Assembly (NCBI RefSeq): GCF_020283565.1
Contig: NC_060062.1
Span: 5,245,322-5,309,321, forward strand
Direction of reading: 5' to 3'
Source of the DNA: Trifolium pratense
Lineage: Eukaryota; Streptophyta; Magnoliopsida; Fabales; Fabaceae
Length of the DNA stretch: 64,000 bases
Shown here one piece after another: positions 23,392-37,359 of the stretch (position 1 is its first letter; every line of letters starts with the position of its first letter). The notes beneath the pieces are model-generated. The model did no database searches. It worked only from the letters and a program-made list of their open reading frames with translations, and was not told the origin of the DNA. Made by a program: the position numbers and the translations under genes.

Positions 23392-24730
23392 TAAATAGGG
23401 TCAAACGGACACTTAGTATCCTTGATCTTAAATTAGAAGTGACAAGAAAAGGCAGTTAAGCCTTTTATTATAAGTAACATTCCCTCTCACTTGCTTTATT
23501 GTTTGCCACTTGAAGAAAAGTTTTGTTTTGTTTAATTGCTTATAGTCATTCATGAAAAACATCACAAAGCACACACAAATTAAATAAGCTCTAAACATAT
23601 TTAATTAACTGCAAAATAGCATCCTATATTCTTCATTTATTATAAACACAAACATGGTATCTTCTTGAAGAAAAAATATATAGTTGACATTAAAAAGAAG
23701 AAACCCTAGAAGCACCGTGTAATAATAAGCAAGGCCATTGTTTAAAAAATCTCAAGTCTAAATTATTAGCAGAACTTTGCTTGTCTTTTCTATATATTGT
23801 CTAGTAGAAAATACTTTACGACTTATAATACAAATACAATTATAACCGTTTGAAAAAACTTATGAGAATAGTGTAATACATGATCATAAGGTTTTTTTAA
23901 GCTTATTTATAAGTTCACTAAAATAACTTATGTAAAAACTTTGTTTCAAAAATAATTTATGGAAATAACTTATAACTTAATATGAAAACAATTCAACGAC
24001 GTCCTTTTTATTGAAAAAATTATTTCGGTTTGGGTCATATGCCCATCCAAACTAAAACCTTTGTGTGAGGAGCTCAATTCACTCCACAATGATCTAGAAG
24101 CTATTTGATCACCATACAATCAATCTATCTATGATATCGCCAACTCGTGACACACATATCTCGGTCTGTTACGAGCCCTATAGCCAACTTTCTTGTCAAG
24201 GGACCTCGCCACCTCAACTACATAGAGATTCACCTCTTAGAATAATAGTACACATAATTTCTCATCACCTCTCACACAATTCAAAACACCACTTGAATTT
24301 TACAGTGTTTGCAAGTATACTACCGCCATCGTGCTCGAAAAATTGTACTTCAGTTCACCATAGTCCAAGTGCCCCAAACACATTCCAGCCACCTCTCAAG
24401 GCCACCCTAGATAAAAAAAGAATCAATTCATAAACACTTGTATGATACACACTTAGTAAGTAGTTAATTATGATGTTCACCTCAATGCACCTTCAGTTGA
24501 CTCCAACTTAAATATATAATGCTGCATTATGTCCTTTTATTTGGTTTATATATTGGTTATAAAAAATTGTCTCCCCAAATTGTTGTGTACATATTCACAA
24601 ATCACAACTTTGATTCTTGCACTAGTTTGGTTCATATTCACGCACGGCCCTTCTGACAGGTGTATCTGGCTCATTTAGGAGATCATCAAGCCATGATGGC
24701 TGCTCCTCAATAAGATGGTTCTCAGCTGAA
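23392..24730. other. Intergenic, no gene seen
   Basis: AT-rich sequence. The 100-codon plus ORF at 24131-24433 has no family resemblance I can name and no obvious start context. Confidence 0.35.
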
Positions 24731-24973
24731 TTACGTTGGTGGTGAGAGTTTCCTTCTCTTCTCTTGGCTTATTAAGAGGCTTTGAACCAATTGTAGGATT
24801 TGATTTGAGACATAATAATCAATCAGCATACGCTTGAGAAATAGTAGAAATGGGCTTTTGGGAGGAAGCATAGCATGAGCATACTTTCCAGGACCAGTAG
24901 TATGTATACACCAAATTTCTAATACCCGATCGATGAGCTCTTCGAATTTTCCATAGAAGCTAAGCAGGATCAA
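24731..24973 (-). other. Unidentified exon-like fragment
   Basis: Minus-strand reading preceded by an acceptor (TTTGACAG|GTATTGATCC) with coding-like composition: FYGKFEELIDRVLEIWCIHT, PGKYAHAMLPPKSPF and LKRMLIDYYV. No start codon of its own and a stop soon after. I do not recognise the family. A frame change near 24790 would give [13 protein letters not shown], hinting at a decayed exon. A similar isolated coding-like piece with a donor (SAIGSYKGIKQ|GTACTC) lies at 26115-26191 on the plus strand. Confidence 0.3.
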
Positions 24974-26775
24974 TACCTGTCAAATAACTTGATATGAATC
25001 ACCAAACACTGACCATGTAACAATATTATGTGCATTAAAAGACAATATAAAGCATAATATATATGCAATAAACAATACTACATCACAGTATGTTATTTTA
25101 ATGGATGTATTCTTTCATTTATTTGTCAGCCCCAAATGTTATCCTAAATTCTTTCCAGACATCTTATGAACAATACTACATAATTTCCTTTTTACATCGA
25201 TAGATACTATTCCAAATAGTTGACTAACATTAATTGTTCACCCTTCATCACAGTATGGAACCATCACATATCAATCCGTCCGCACAATTTCATTACAAGA
25301 ACGCAAGCAAATCTGATATGAAATATATAGTATACCAAGACATTAGCTATCCTCATGCATAAATAAGAAACATCAATGCTTTTATCGAGAGCATAGCATA
25401 ATTAAAGGCCATCGTTCTTGTGCACACTGAGTCGTTCCCAGCACATCCAATGAATTCCTTTAGAATTTGTTCTATATATTATGACCCCACCAGAAGGAAT
25501 TCAACATTTATTCAATCTCATCAATAATAGAATAGAAGTAGGAATTAGGAAAAATACTCATTAGGTATGAATTTCTGGCACGCAGTGTACAAGTGCTACA
25601 ACAGTTATCTTAATAAACAGAAAGCTATTTTAAAAGACAGAATAATAAACTACAGAATATTAAACAAGACAAGCAGTTTGTTAACCCAGTTCAGCGTAAA
25701 TACACCTACTCTGGGTGATACCAATCCAGGAGGAATCCACTATAATAGTACTAGTTCTAAGTTATTAGTAAATGCCACGTTTACAACTTGTCACCTAGCT
25801 ACTACTCGTGCTATACTCTACCTAGGAACTCCTAAGTATGAGACACTGTCTCACTCCCTAACGATCACAGCCCCTGTGATATAAACTCAGTAATGTTTCA
25901 ATGGCGAAGTCACACTTCAACTGATTAATACAGAAGACGACTTCTCAAAGTCTAGCCTTCTCAATGAAGAAGACTTCACAAGCATGCATGTTTAATATAC
26001 CAAAAAGATTTGAATTCGACAACCGGTCATTTTCAATTTAAATGTTGTATTATCTTGCGTAGTACCAATTTTTATTTGTTTTATTCTTGTTACTGATCCA
26101 TGAATTGGTGAAGTTGAAGAGGGAAGGTATGTTCAGAGACTCATGGAACAGAGACTCTGCAATTGGTAGCTACAAAGGCATCAAACAGGTACTCTTTGCT
26201 TAATCAATTTATATTTGGTTCACCTAACTTTAGGTTTTGAAGATTAAATTATGGTTATTTTTAGTTAAATTGTGTGATTACTAGATTCTTTAAAGAGAAA
26301 ATCAGTTCATAAACATAATTCTCATTGCGATAGCTATAATTGTTTGTATTAAACTTTTCAATTTCAAACCCTTAGATGATGTTCAATACTCTTTCATTTG
26401 TTTCTTAAAATTGAGATAAAACCTCATGTTAGGAACTCAGATCACATTGTTGAAATAAGAGCAGAAAATAAGGAAATTGATTGTTTTATTATGATAAAAA
26501 TGGAATAATACAGAGAGGGAATGAGACCCTGAATCTGGCCAGAGCAAAGCTCCTATAGGCAGCTTTATCGCTTCCTACTAATTTCTTTCACTAAATTCTC
26601 CAAGATACTCTTCAACCTCCCTTCCATTCCTTGTATTGTGGAACAGTTACAATCAATCACTCACACCCCAAACCACCTAACAGAAAAGATCATGCATTCC
26701 CCTTTTTTCCCCTGCTAGTATAAACCCTTCACCCCTTGAGCCCATTAGAAGATTGATGCACTATAATTCCTAATT
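24974..26775. other. Intergenic with little structure
   Basis: AT-rich; apart from the coding-like piece near 26115-26191 I see no gene or bounded repeat. Confidence 0.3.
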
Positions 26776-27993
26776 TTACTCGTGGTCTCTAACAGTATTC
26801 TCCGCTGCAACTGCAACCCTGTCGTCAAGGTTGAAAGTAGGAAACTGTCTTGTAATGACTATGGCATCCTCCCAAGTTGCTTCTTCAGCTGGTCTATTCT
26901 TCCAATGCACTAGAACTAGTAGCACATCTTCACCCTGTTTCTGTATCACACAAGTAGCCAACACCGTTTCCGGTTCTACCACCCTTGATCCATCTCCTTC
27001 TAAATTATCTGGGACAGCTTCCTCCTCACTATACTCTCCAATAATAGTCCAATTGCCTTCTTAAGCACAGGTACATGAAACACGGGATGAACTCTAGATC
27101 CTTCTGGCAACTTCAGCTTATACACAACAGCCCCAATTCTAGACAGCCCCAATTCTAGCCACAATAGGATACAGACCACAGTTCCTTGCAGCCAATTAAG
27201 CATGAATACAAGAGATCAGTGATTTTTTTTTTTGGTCAAGATCAGTGATTGTTTTTTATGTACCCTCAATTTGACAAGACCCATTCACCCACTTCAAAGG
27301 ACCTGTCTACACGCTTTGCATCAGCTTGGGACTTCATTCTAGTGCTTTGTCCTTATCTTGGAGTTCTCTCTGTACCGCTTCTACATGAGTGTCTCCCAAT
27401 ACCCAACAAGCTATCACCGGTGGTTTTCGTCCATTAACCACATCAAAAAAGTGCCTGATTAATGGCAGTGTGATAAGTGGTATTGAACCAATATTCTGCC
27501 CAGCGAACCCACACAGCCCATGTCTTAGACTCTTAGGCTGATCAGTTGCAAAGACAATATTTTGACAAACTATCATCTATAACCATTATCACTTCAAACC
27601 CCATGGATTTAGACAACCTGGTTACAAAATTCATGGATAAGTCCCCTCCCACACTCTATCTGGTATTGGCAGCAGCTGTAACAACCCACCTGGAAACGCA
27701 GCCACATACTTTTGCCTCTAACTTGTGTTACAACTCTTAACAAGTTTCTGCAGCACATTTTTCATCCCTATCAAATACACATTTCAAGCTATTCACCTGC
27801 AGGTACTCAGATATCCCGAGTGACCACCCTGAGTTGTAGTGTGGAACTCATAGAGCATCTGAGGGATCAAAGTAGATTGGCCAGACAAAACCAATCTCCC
27901 TTTATGCAAAAGAATTCCCTGTTTGTAACTGAATTCGGGATGTGCAGATGCATCCTTTCGCAACTCCTCGATTATTGCTAATACAAAATACAT
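26776..27993 (-). mobile_element. Ty3/gypsy retrotransposon remnant (integrase and chromodomain)
   Basis: Consecutive minus-strand pieces in pol order: integrase N-terminal region (FSYKQGILLHKGRLVLSG), start of the catalytic core (MGFEVIMVIDDSLSKY), its later part (GRKPPVIACWVLGDTHVEAV), the integrase C-terminal part ([20 protein letters not shown]) and a chromodomain (VLVHWKNRPAEEATWED). Much of the catalytic core is deleted, and stops and frameshifts separate the pieces. A C-terminal chromodomain marks a plant chromovirus. No LTRs located. Dead copy. Confidence 0.85.
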
Positions 27994-28239
27994 TTAACTA
28001 TACCTAAAATTTCATTAAAATTTATACTAGTAGGTGCGCCAAAATTTATCAAGCTCCAGCGATTGGAGAAGAAGGAGTTGAACATTCCTCACTAGTGGCG
28101 AATGCGGGATTTTGATCAACCTGCTATAAAGAAAACAAATGTGCACAAGATAGTGTTAGAAGAACTGGTTCTGTGAAGCAGATCAAAGGTATAAATCATG
28201 TGTTTTCTTGTAGAACAAATAGAGGCAGTCAAGTCTGGT

Positions 28240-28900
28240 GCAACTGTTGATATTCACACCACATTAAATTGGTTTGATACTTATCATAAGATACTTATGT
28301 AGTAGTAAGTTACTACTACATATTCTAGTTAGATTACCAAATGGTAATAAAGTGATGTCAGAACAGGCATGAAATGTGACTACTTCAGATGATCTAAACC
28401 TTATGGATGTTCTATTCTTAACTGATTGTAATATCAACCTCGTGTCTATTAGTCATGGGTGTCTTACTCAAAATCTGCCTTGTGCTTGAAACTGATGTTG
28501 TTTTTCTGCATGGTGGAAATCTGTCGCTGCTGGTATAATCTTGGTGTCACTGATGGAACCTTGGCACATAGGAGATGGTAGGGACAACTTCTGATTTTTG
28601 AAAGGTCTTTGGATGTGCTAATCCATCAGAGGCATCTGATCTTGACTCTGGATGTTCTGAAGCACACCTTTACCATGTGGACGAGACATCTTCAGCTATA
28701 AGTAAAGATGTGAGAACAACATGAAGGAAGGCCTGTTCTAAGGAAGAGAAGGAAATCGATGTGAGGGAAATATTGATGAAAGGTGCAAAAGAAAAGGATG
28801 AAGAGGAAATTCAAAGATACTCAATACAGTTAAAGTGCTTCAATTCATCATCTTCTCATACAGTTATAGCACTATGGTGCTTCTACACTTCCACCAAGAG
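28240..28900 (+). mobile_element. Ty1/copia-like polyprotein remnant
   Basis: At 28325-28460 the plus strand reads LVRLPNGNKVMSEQA, stop, NVTTSDDLNLMDVLFLTDCN, then INLVSISH, which matches the region before integrase in Ty1/copia polyproteins. Further decayed sequence follows (LLIFERSLDVLIHQ) but is not clearly alignable. No LTR or intact frame seen. Confidence 0.6.
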
Positions 28901-30474
28901 ATATAGTGGGGTTTCACTTATTATGGTTAAATGATCATTTGCATTTTGTTTGAGTTTTACTCTGGTAGAATTGGCCACATTGCATAAACTTGTTTTAAGA
29001 AGCCAAAGGGAAAATGGATAGACGATATTAGAGAAACCATACAACAACCATACAGCCATTGTAGATGCAATTTTCTGGTTTGTGTGATAGATTTAATTGA
29101 AATCAAATGGAAAGAAACGTGGACTAAGATGGGGCAAGTAGTTGCATCGAGAAAGAGAGAGAATAAGGTTTTCTGCTTAACATAAACACATGATCATCTA
29201 GTCTAGTGAATTGTACATATGAAAGTGTGATGTAGGTAGGTATAGATGGTCAAAATCTGCTTTAGTTCAAATCACTGCTTTTCAGCTGTTGCTTGTAGGC
29301 TAAGTTAACTTTATTGGAATTATAGCAAATAATGTTATTTTAAGTGACATTTTGTACAATTGCAGAATAAGGTGTAATAGTAGTAATAATAATCTACATT
29401 GGCAGATGAAAGAGCCATTTGAAAAACCTTTAACATTTAAAAAATATAGTACATTTTAAACTGATAATACTTTACCCTCTAGGTATGTATAATATGAATT
29501 TTAACTTAAAATTGAATTTCACATAAAAATGGACTACTGAGTTCAACTTTGTTGTAAAAATAAACTTGTTAGTGAAGGCATAATCAATTGATTATAAGCA
29601 GTAAGCAAAATTAGTATAATTGTCAACATGAAAGTAAAATTTGAAAAGGTTGTAATAAATTAAAGAGATAGAAGCATACATTGTACGATAATTTAAAGTT
29701 GAGTTGCATAAGGTTAAATTGGTTTTGATTGAAAAAAGCAAGTTGATGTTTTAATAGATTATGGAATGAACAAAAAACATGATGTTATAGAAAATTGCGT
29801 GAACACATAAGATTGTTGAACATAATAATGTAGGAGTTAAGTACAAATTAAACAACAGTGATAGGTTATTGTTACACACTATACCTCTCTTCCGACCCAG
29901 GCTTTTTTTGAGGATTAAGAAGGAAGGGATTTTTGATTGTTTGGCTGTCTTTTATTTGGGTCTTGTAGAAATCTCGGAACGCTTGCGTTTTTAATAACAA
30001 AGTGAAGAAAGATTAAAACGTTGCCTAATTAAGTGTTATTGCTTTGCTCTCCATCACCCTTTGGTGTTTTGATTAATGAAGATAACCTCTTTCAAAAAGA
30101 ATAAAAAGATAATGTCAAAATATATCTTTGTGAAGGAGTTGCATTGTAAATTTCATGAATATTATAAAAAATACTTGTAGCAATTATAAAAGAAGATGTG
30201 TTCAATCCTCGCTAGTAATATGTGAAGTAGATAAACTTTTGCCTAATTTTTTTAGTTTTATTTCAAGAATAAAATGTCTTCCTGAAACAAATGTTCTCTA
30301 AACTCAACAGATAATAACATCATAATAAATAGATAATAAAAACCAAAATGAATTCCATAATCATGTTTTCACTCAACCAATCCTCCAACATGCAATTAGC
30401 CCTATTTTCTCAAAATTGTTATGCTTTGTGGAAAAGCAAATGTATATGGTGTTTCCAAGATATTACAGTGAATA
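28901..30474. other. Intergenic with possible LINE tail
   Basis: Mostly structureless. At about 29990-30110 a stretch ending TTTTGATTAATGAAGATAAC and a CTTTCAAAAAGAATAAA tail resembles the 3' end of plant LINEs, but no coding part accompanies it. Confidence 0.3.
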
Positions 30475-30619
30475 CCTCCGGTCCTTAATATAAAAGGAAA
30501 ACAATATTTTAGATTCATCGAGAATCTAATGTATCTAATCCATTATATAGACTAAATACATTAGATTCTCAATGAATCTAAAAAGTTGTTTACTTCTTAT
30601 ATTAAGGACCGGAGGGGAG
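30475..30619. mobile_element. Stowaway-like MITE (145 bp)
   Basis: Inverted ends CCTCCGGTCCTTAATATAA and, in complement, CTCCCCTCCGGTCCTTAATA, the typical CTCCCTCCG-type end of Stowaway elements. Flanked by TA (30473-30474 and 30620-30621), the Tc1/mariner target site. The centre is a second inverted pair around TTAGATTCTC. It lies 115 bp past the stop codon of the WDR43 gene and could supply 3' UTR sequence. Confidence 0.85.
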
Positions 30620-30733
30620 TACATTACAAACATTATCTAGGAACTCAACGCAAGTGTCATCAACGGCTATTGCTGGGACTTAATGTTGTCATGACAAGTT
30701 TTGAAAAGAACCAAAAATATGTTCACGACATCA

Positions 30734-33700
30734 TTAATCTTCCATCATACCATCACTAACTTCAATGTCACTAAGATTATCAAATCCTTCATCAGATAGT
30801 TCCCCGTCATTGCTATCTTTGTCAGTTTCCATGACATCCTCGGATTCTGCCTCACTGTCATCTGTGTCCACATAGATAATTGGCACTGTTTCAACTTCAT
30901 CTACCTCCTCATCAAGAACCTGTTCAAAGGAACCATGCACCATAAACATGAGTTGATCATGAACTTCATGTTAACTATTTGTAGACAACAGAAAGAAGCT
31001 TACCCCTGTGTATAGGATGTCTAAGAAACTTGAGAGTTGGAAGACAGATTTAAAAGTGGAGACTCTGGACTCAATCAACTGCACAAAAAAATTGATAAAA
31101 AGGAAAAAATTATTAGTTGGTTGGTGAATACATGATCAATAGTTAAACGGTTGTTTCATAAGCATGTCAGGTCTACTACAAACTTTTGAGGGGATTTTGT
31201 AGCTCGAATTTATCGAACAATTGAATCAAAATCTCTTTCTTAATCACATCAACAACATATGAAATGCATATAATTAGTAGTTTAAAAGAAATAGGTAGAG
31301 CAATTGACAAATTAAATGTTAATTGAGTAGAGTTATCATGCAGAACTCACTTGATACAAAGAGTTCAAAACTTTTAAAGAAGATTCCTGGGACATTATTC
31401 CACTTGCATGCTGTAGAAGTAGACACTTCAGCCATGGAAGAGCACATGACAAAATTGCACCCCTACAATGAGTAAAACATTATATATATATACAATTCAT
31501 CCCTAATCAAAATTGCACACCTATAAAAGAAGGAAAAAAATAACTTGTATATATAAGTCATTTGCAGCCGATGCAAAATACATAAGTTATTTTAATGGTA
31601 GTGTAGGTTTTCATACAGTACACAGAAGGCATAATTACGATTATCTATTCGATTGCTGCTAAAGTTACTGCATATGGATATTGTCTATGTTAATATGATA
31701 TCATTTTGTGTTAATAATAATACTTCAAGAACAAAAAAAATTGACCATCCAATTTCCTGGTTGTTAACAAAGAGCACCATTTCTGTGCTCATGCTTTCTC
31801 TACAGAAGTCACTGGACTGCCATTTTTTATTATCCCCCTTTCCCCCACCCACACAAGAAAGAGGGAAAGAAAAAAGAAAGAAATTGAAGATCCAGACGTG
31901 GCAACTCATGGAATAAATCTATCAAATAAGTTAAATGCTTCAATAAGAACACTAACAGGCATACCAAACATACATTATCCAATTATTGTTATAATGCATT
32001 ACCTAGATTCAATAATGGAAATAAGAGAATTAAGAAGTTTGAGGACGTTGGATGGGTTCAACTGCGCAACTGACTTTATAATAACCTGCAAAAGGAGTTA
32101 CATCACATATAAGAGATTGAGAAAGTGATCAATTTAGCAAACAGTTCAGTACACAGGAGAAAAAAGATAACCTTCTCATCTTGAGTATACAAGCAATCCA
32201 ACAGAAGGGCACGGTCATCAGCATTTAATGCTTGCTTAAGCAAAATATGTACACTGTCTGCACTTGGAGGCTTCAATGAAACCAAAGATTCTTGCTCTTT
32301 TTCACTCTTGGATTTGTTTTCATCCAGTAAATTGAGACTAGCAAGTTTCTCTCCCATTGTTGGCTCACTTGGATCATCATCAAGGACTCCTTCTGCAGTC
32401 TCACATTGATCTACATTCAATGCCAGTGCCAAAGTTACTCATCAATAGTACTTCACCAATAATTAACATTCAAAAGATAAATAAAGTGGAGTGAGGATGT
32501 CAAGGGTTTGATTACCATTCAAAAAAATAACAGAGATGGTAAGACTACTCATCATACCAAAACAAAGCGTATATTTAACATAAATCAACATGCAAATTGC
32601 AAACAATTTTCATAAACAAGGTATCTTATTAAAGCTAATCATGAGTTTTATGGAAAATAAAATTTCTCAGACCTTAGCATAAATTTTATGGAAACAAAGA
32701 TACTATTTTTACTTTTTCTATTAATCTTAATAGCACTCAGAATTCTATAGACTAAATAACTATTGTGAGTTGAAAAGTGATAGAGACCCGTGTGTGAGGG
32801 GATTAGGAAAAGGGCTATTATGTAATAAAGAGTGGGTTAAGATGCTCAGTTGGAAAGTTTGTTATGCCTTAATAGTATACATATAGTGAGGTCAGAGGTG
32901 AGGGAAGTGTGGAATTATGGAAGATTATAGTTTGTTATGGACAGTTGGCATCTTGCATCTATAGGAGCTTTGCTGTGTGGGCATTAGGATATTCATCCTT
33001 TTGAATTTTACCTTTCATTTTCAGAAATAATTACACAATTTTCCAGTATTTGTGCATTTTAAACCATTTCTATGTTTTGTAAGTTGCAGAATTTCAGGTT
33101 TTGCAACAAAAAAAGTTTGACATACAAAACATACATAAACCAATAGTATAGGCACTTTTCAAAATTCTAGATAACAAACAGTTGGCAGTAAAACAGTAAT
33201 CTCAATTTCAATGGGAGCAAAAGACCAAGAAAATGGAATCCAAAACACAGATAACCTAACCAAAGAAGATGGATAGCTCATGCTAATAAACAATTTAAAA
33301 TACTATTATAATCCTTACCAAAATCCACCTTCTCCGTTGTGGTTGGAAGATCAGGATCAGATGTTGCTTGTCTTTTCTTAGACTTTTTGCTTTCCTTTTC
33401 TACGGCTGCTTCCAGTTCGAAGTCAGATTGGCAGAAATAAGAGTTTAAACATTTAGAGAACTTGTAAAAGACAACATGCTTAAAGCTAACAATGAAATAA
33501 GAGTATCCCAACTAAACAAATTGTGACATTCTATTCCATATGGAATTTCATGTTTTACCCAAACAAAGAGTTGAAAATTGGTTAAAACATATGAAAAGAA
33601 ATAGACAATTTGAGTTCATGTTAACTTTATAAATTCTCATAACACCCTTTTTCTACCCTTATTTCTCCTATTTATAGATATATGATATCCTGTCTAGCTG

Positions 33701-36586
33701 ATTAATAGCTTCTGTAACTGTCCCTCTCCCGTGCATCTTAACAATGAGCTTATCAACAATATACGAAAAACAACTCCAACAAAAGCAGAAAAAGTATTTT
33801 CTGAAAACATGATCAAATTCAAGATCACCTAATATTTTTACCTAAAAGAAAGCAAAAAGGAGGGTCAAGAAAAAATTAACACGTTTTTAGTATATCTGAC
33901 CTTTCTTAGAAGGGCTATCATGCTTCTGAATAGAATCGAGCTCATCTCCCACATTTAATACCACATCCTCCCCTAAATCACTAATATTTAAGACAGTAAA
34001 TTGTGGATGATCTACAGAGCCATAAGTCACCAAAGCTTTCATCTGTTTGTCTTCCCCTGTGGATTGAAATCTGGATGCAATTATGGAAGTGCGCATTTTC
34101 TTTGAACTTTCACCATTTTCTGTTTTCAAGGTTATTTTAGTTCGGTGTACTTGATCTTCAGAAGAGGCGTTCAAATTCTTCCATATGTAAGCTCCACCTG
34201 AAGACATAACTGCAGAGACGACTAAATCATCTTCTTCATTGCACCCGAGGTGGCAATCGAGAACCAATGGAGCATGCTTAAAGGGTAGTTTTGGACCACT
34301 ACTCACAGTTCCTAAAATTAAGTCACGCCTCCACACTTGAAGATGTTTACTCACAGAATCTGATGTAATTATATATTTTGCATCATTGGATATAGATACA
34401 CGATGTATATTTCCCTGTTAAGACATGAAAGTAAAATATGATGATGCTTTGAGCTTATAGAGACAAATATTTATGCCCAGAATAGGTAATGATGCTTACC
34501 AAATCTTTAGGGCACTTCAGAACCTCTTCCCCAGTTTCCCAGCTTACAACTCGTAGTCTAGAGCTGAAAATAGCTAAATATTTTTCATCTACACAAAAGG
34601 TAAAAATGACGGTGTCAACTACCATGTAAGAAGAATAATTTATATGATGGACCAAGATCCAAAATAGATTTAGTACACACCATGTGAGAAAGCCAGTGAA
34701 GAGATGGACGTTTTTGAGATTCTAAACTCCTTTAGAAGCTCTCCTGTTTCTGAATTAATCTCATATGCCTTCCCATCATGCCCAACAACATAAAGAAGCT
34801 GTCCTTTTTTTGCAAATGAAAGTCCACAAATCCCACTGTATGATGATATGGATGAGCAAGAACAATATATTACATACCGATATTAATTATCAACATAATA
34901 AAGCATAATAATCAACATATGGATGTCACTTGTGATACTGGTAATATTAAGGAAATAGGCACATCTTTAAATATGGAATGGAATGTACTATATGTTCATT
35001 CATACACCATAAACCAAAATGAATTATATAGAAATTTATTTTAAAACTAAGCCAATGTGTTAAATTGGAGAAAGTCGGCATAAATGACATTAATATATCT
35101 AATCATAACGTAGTAGCGAACATGAAAAACATCCAGTGCAGTTGATTAAACATGGGTAAACATGATTGCATGAACACCCAGACATTGGTTTAAATTGTTA
35201 TATTTGGTCCCCTCCATGAGATTTTCCTGACCAACTATAAGTCTTTTGGGTCTAGTGACAAACTTAATACTGTTCATTTGATATACCAAAAAATGTTTTC
35301 TATGCTAGTAGCTCAAGTTTGTCCAAGATAACCAAGGTCAAGCAACACTTTTACATAACCAAATAATGATTATTTTTATTAAATCTACCATGCATGGAGG
35401 TATGGGGAACCAAAACACAGTCGATTGAATGGATAGCTTTACTTATTTCAATGTTACAATAATGTTTTGACACTTCAAAAGATAAATATGAAGAAAATTT
35501 TCATTAAAAATAAATAAATTCAAATGACAACAATACCCGGGAATTGGATGACTAGTAGGCCACTTCCTCTCACCAGTGGAAACATCAATAGCGAGAACTT
35601 TTCCATCATCTGTGCCGAGAGCTAATAAGCAAGTTCCCTTATCCTTTTTGCGCTAATTACAATATCAAGCAGTCCACAACACAATGGAGAAAGTAAGAAT
35701 CAAGCCTTTTAAAAGCATCAGTGAATAAATTATTCTCCTAAGATTCCGTACTACCTTTTTTCCAGTGAAACTGCATGCAATACATGAGTAATGAATATCA
35801 TGATCTCCATCTGATGGCTTCCACTCGGCTAACAAATCTCCACTGTTTGTATTCCAAATCTGAAAAACATAAGATGGCTTTTTGTCATCAACATTACAAG
35901 AATTATAGGAAGTGCAGTCGGATAGGAATTCCACTGTTTGACATTCTGTCATTTATAAATTTCGTTTGCTATCATTTTAGTTGAATCAGTCATCATAGCA
36001 TATATGAATAAGGTTTGTAAAATAACTGCCAGAGTATGAGTTAGTTTTTTTTTTTTTTGACTAAAATTTTAAATCAGTTATTTAAGAACCATAAATTCAA
36101 ATCAGTTTGGATAAAATTTTAAATAAACAAATAAAATGAAATGGTAAAGAACCATGCAATATTTGTTAAACAGTAATTTTCCGCATAAGATGAAATTGGC
36201 TATTCATCTCAACTTTTTCAGAAGCTCTTTAATTTACCTTCATAAGCACCTTTAATCTTATATTGACTTTTCTGTAAGTAAGGAATCATAAATTTACTTT
36301 AACTAAGAAGCTCCTATAAATTAGTAGCTAACCAAAATCATACCAAAGAGTAACAATTATGATTGAAAAAAATTGCACCAAAATTAGACAAGTGCTACTA
36401 GACAAGACACTTATCCTAATTCCTAACACAAATAGTTCATGAAAACTACTGCCAAACATCAAATGCAGAAAGAGAGAAATAGGTAATGCTTACCTTGACC
36501 GTTGCATTTGAAGACAGAATGGCCACATAGTCACCATTAGGTGTGAAAGCTGTAAGAACAGGTTCCTTTAACTTGTCTTTCACCAT
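30734..36586 (-). CDS. UTP5: WDR43/UTP5 homologue, WD40 protein of ribosome biogenesis
   Basis: About 617 residues in 12 coding exons: 36586-36494, 35859-35755, 35652-35537, 34835-34681, 34588-34500, 34414-33901, 33405-33319, 32410-32172, 32085-32003, 31462-31351, 31078-31004, 30919-30734. All joins keep frame. The N-terminal half has WD40-type repeats (LTAFTPNGDYVAILSSN..VKIW, IACSFTGKK, LALGTDDGKVLAIDVSTGE, GLSFAKKGQLLYVVGHDGKA). The C-terminal half carries a Utp12 domain (ILLKQALNADDRALLLDCLY, then NVLKLLNSLISIIE, LPWLKCLLLQHASGIM). The tail is acidic (DTDDSEAESEDVMETDKD). In yeast and animals UTP5/WDR43 belongs to the t-UTP part of the small-subunit processome in the nucleolus and supports rRNA transcription and 18S maturation. 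Plant function inferred by homology. Confidence 0.92.
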
Positions 36587-37206
36587 CTCAGTTATCTTTC
36601 AAACACCAAACGAGATAGAAAAAGCACCTAAATCAGAAATTAGACTATATCAGTAGTACTATGTAAAGATAACATATTGTAGTTATCCATCCAAACCAAG
36701 AGCCCAATTGGGTCGCTCAATCATCATATAATAACAATCACAAATCACTTGAAAGTTCAACTAATATAACAAACTGATAAAAAAACAGTATAATAGATCA
36801 CAGAAATTTATAGGTTTAGAGATTTCAACTCAACATTCTTTGTCAACCAACATAAAAACAAAATGGGCTCTACATAAGAGAAAGGTTTATGGTAATTTTA
36901 TTAACTCTGACAGAGTATAAACTATAAACTACAATTACAAAAAGGTCTTTTCTATTTGACAGGAAAACTACATAAGACATAAAAATCTTGTTCTGTTAAA
37001 TACATAAAAATCTTCTGTTCTGTTAAATACAAATACAGAGCTACCCAAAAAATATACAACAAAAAAAAATGGAAAACTTGGACAACTTTCTCACTGTTTA
37101 TGGCAGCGAAGAAGTCCGGATGCATTTTCCAGGCAGTAGAGGTTTTCAGTGGTGCAACTCTAACCCAAGTTGTTGTTTGTGATACAATACAACAAGGACA
37201 ACAATC

Positions 37207-37359
37207 GCAGTAGCACCGACACTTGTGATGGAAAGCATGACAGTTGTCCGACACGACACATGTGATTACGTTCAATTAATGATTTTTTTCATATTCTTAC
37301 CGGTGCCGATGTATTCGTGAAGTGTCTGGTGTCCGTATTTGTGACAGTGCTTCGTAGGC
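37207..37359. repeat. Dispersed short element, copy in WDR43 leader intron
   Basis: GTAGCACCGACACTTGTGAT to GACAGTGCTTCGTAGG; same family as 14482, 48367 and 55067. Source of the copy at 18211. Confidence 0.55.

Noticed and set aside
26831..27064. Plus-strand ORF over the gypsy remnant
   Set aside because: Antisense of the chromodomain; the minus-strand reading has recognisable integrase and chromodomain motifs.
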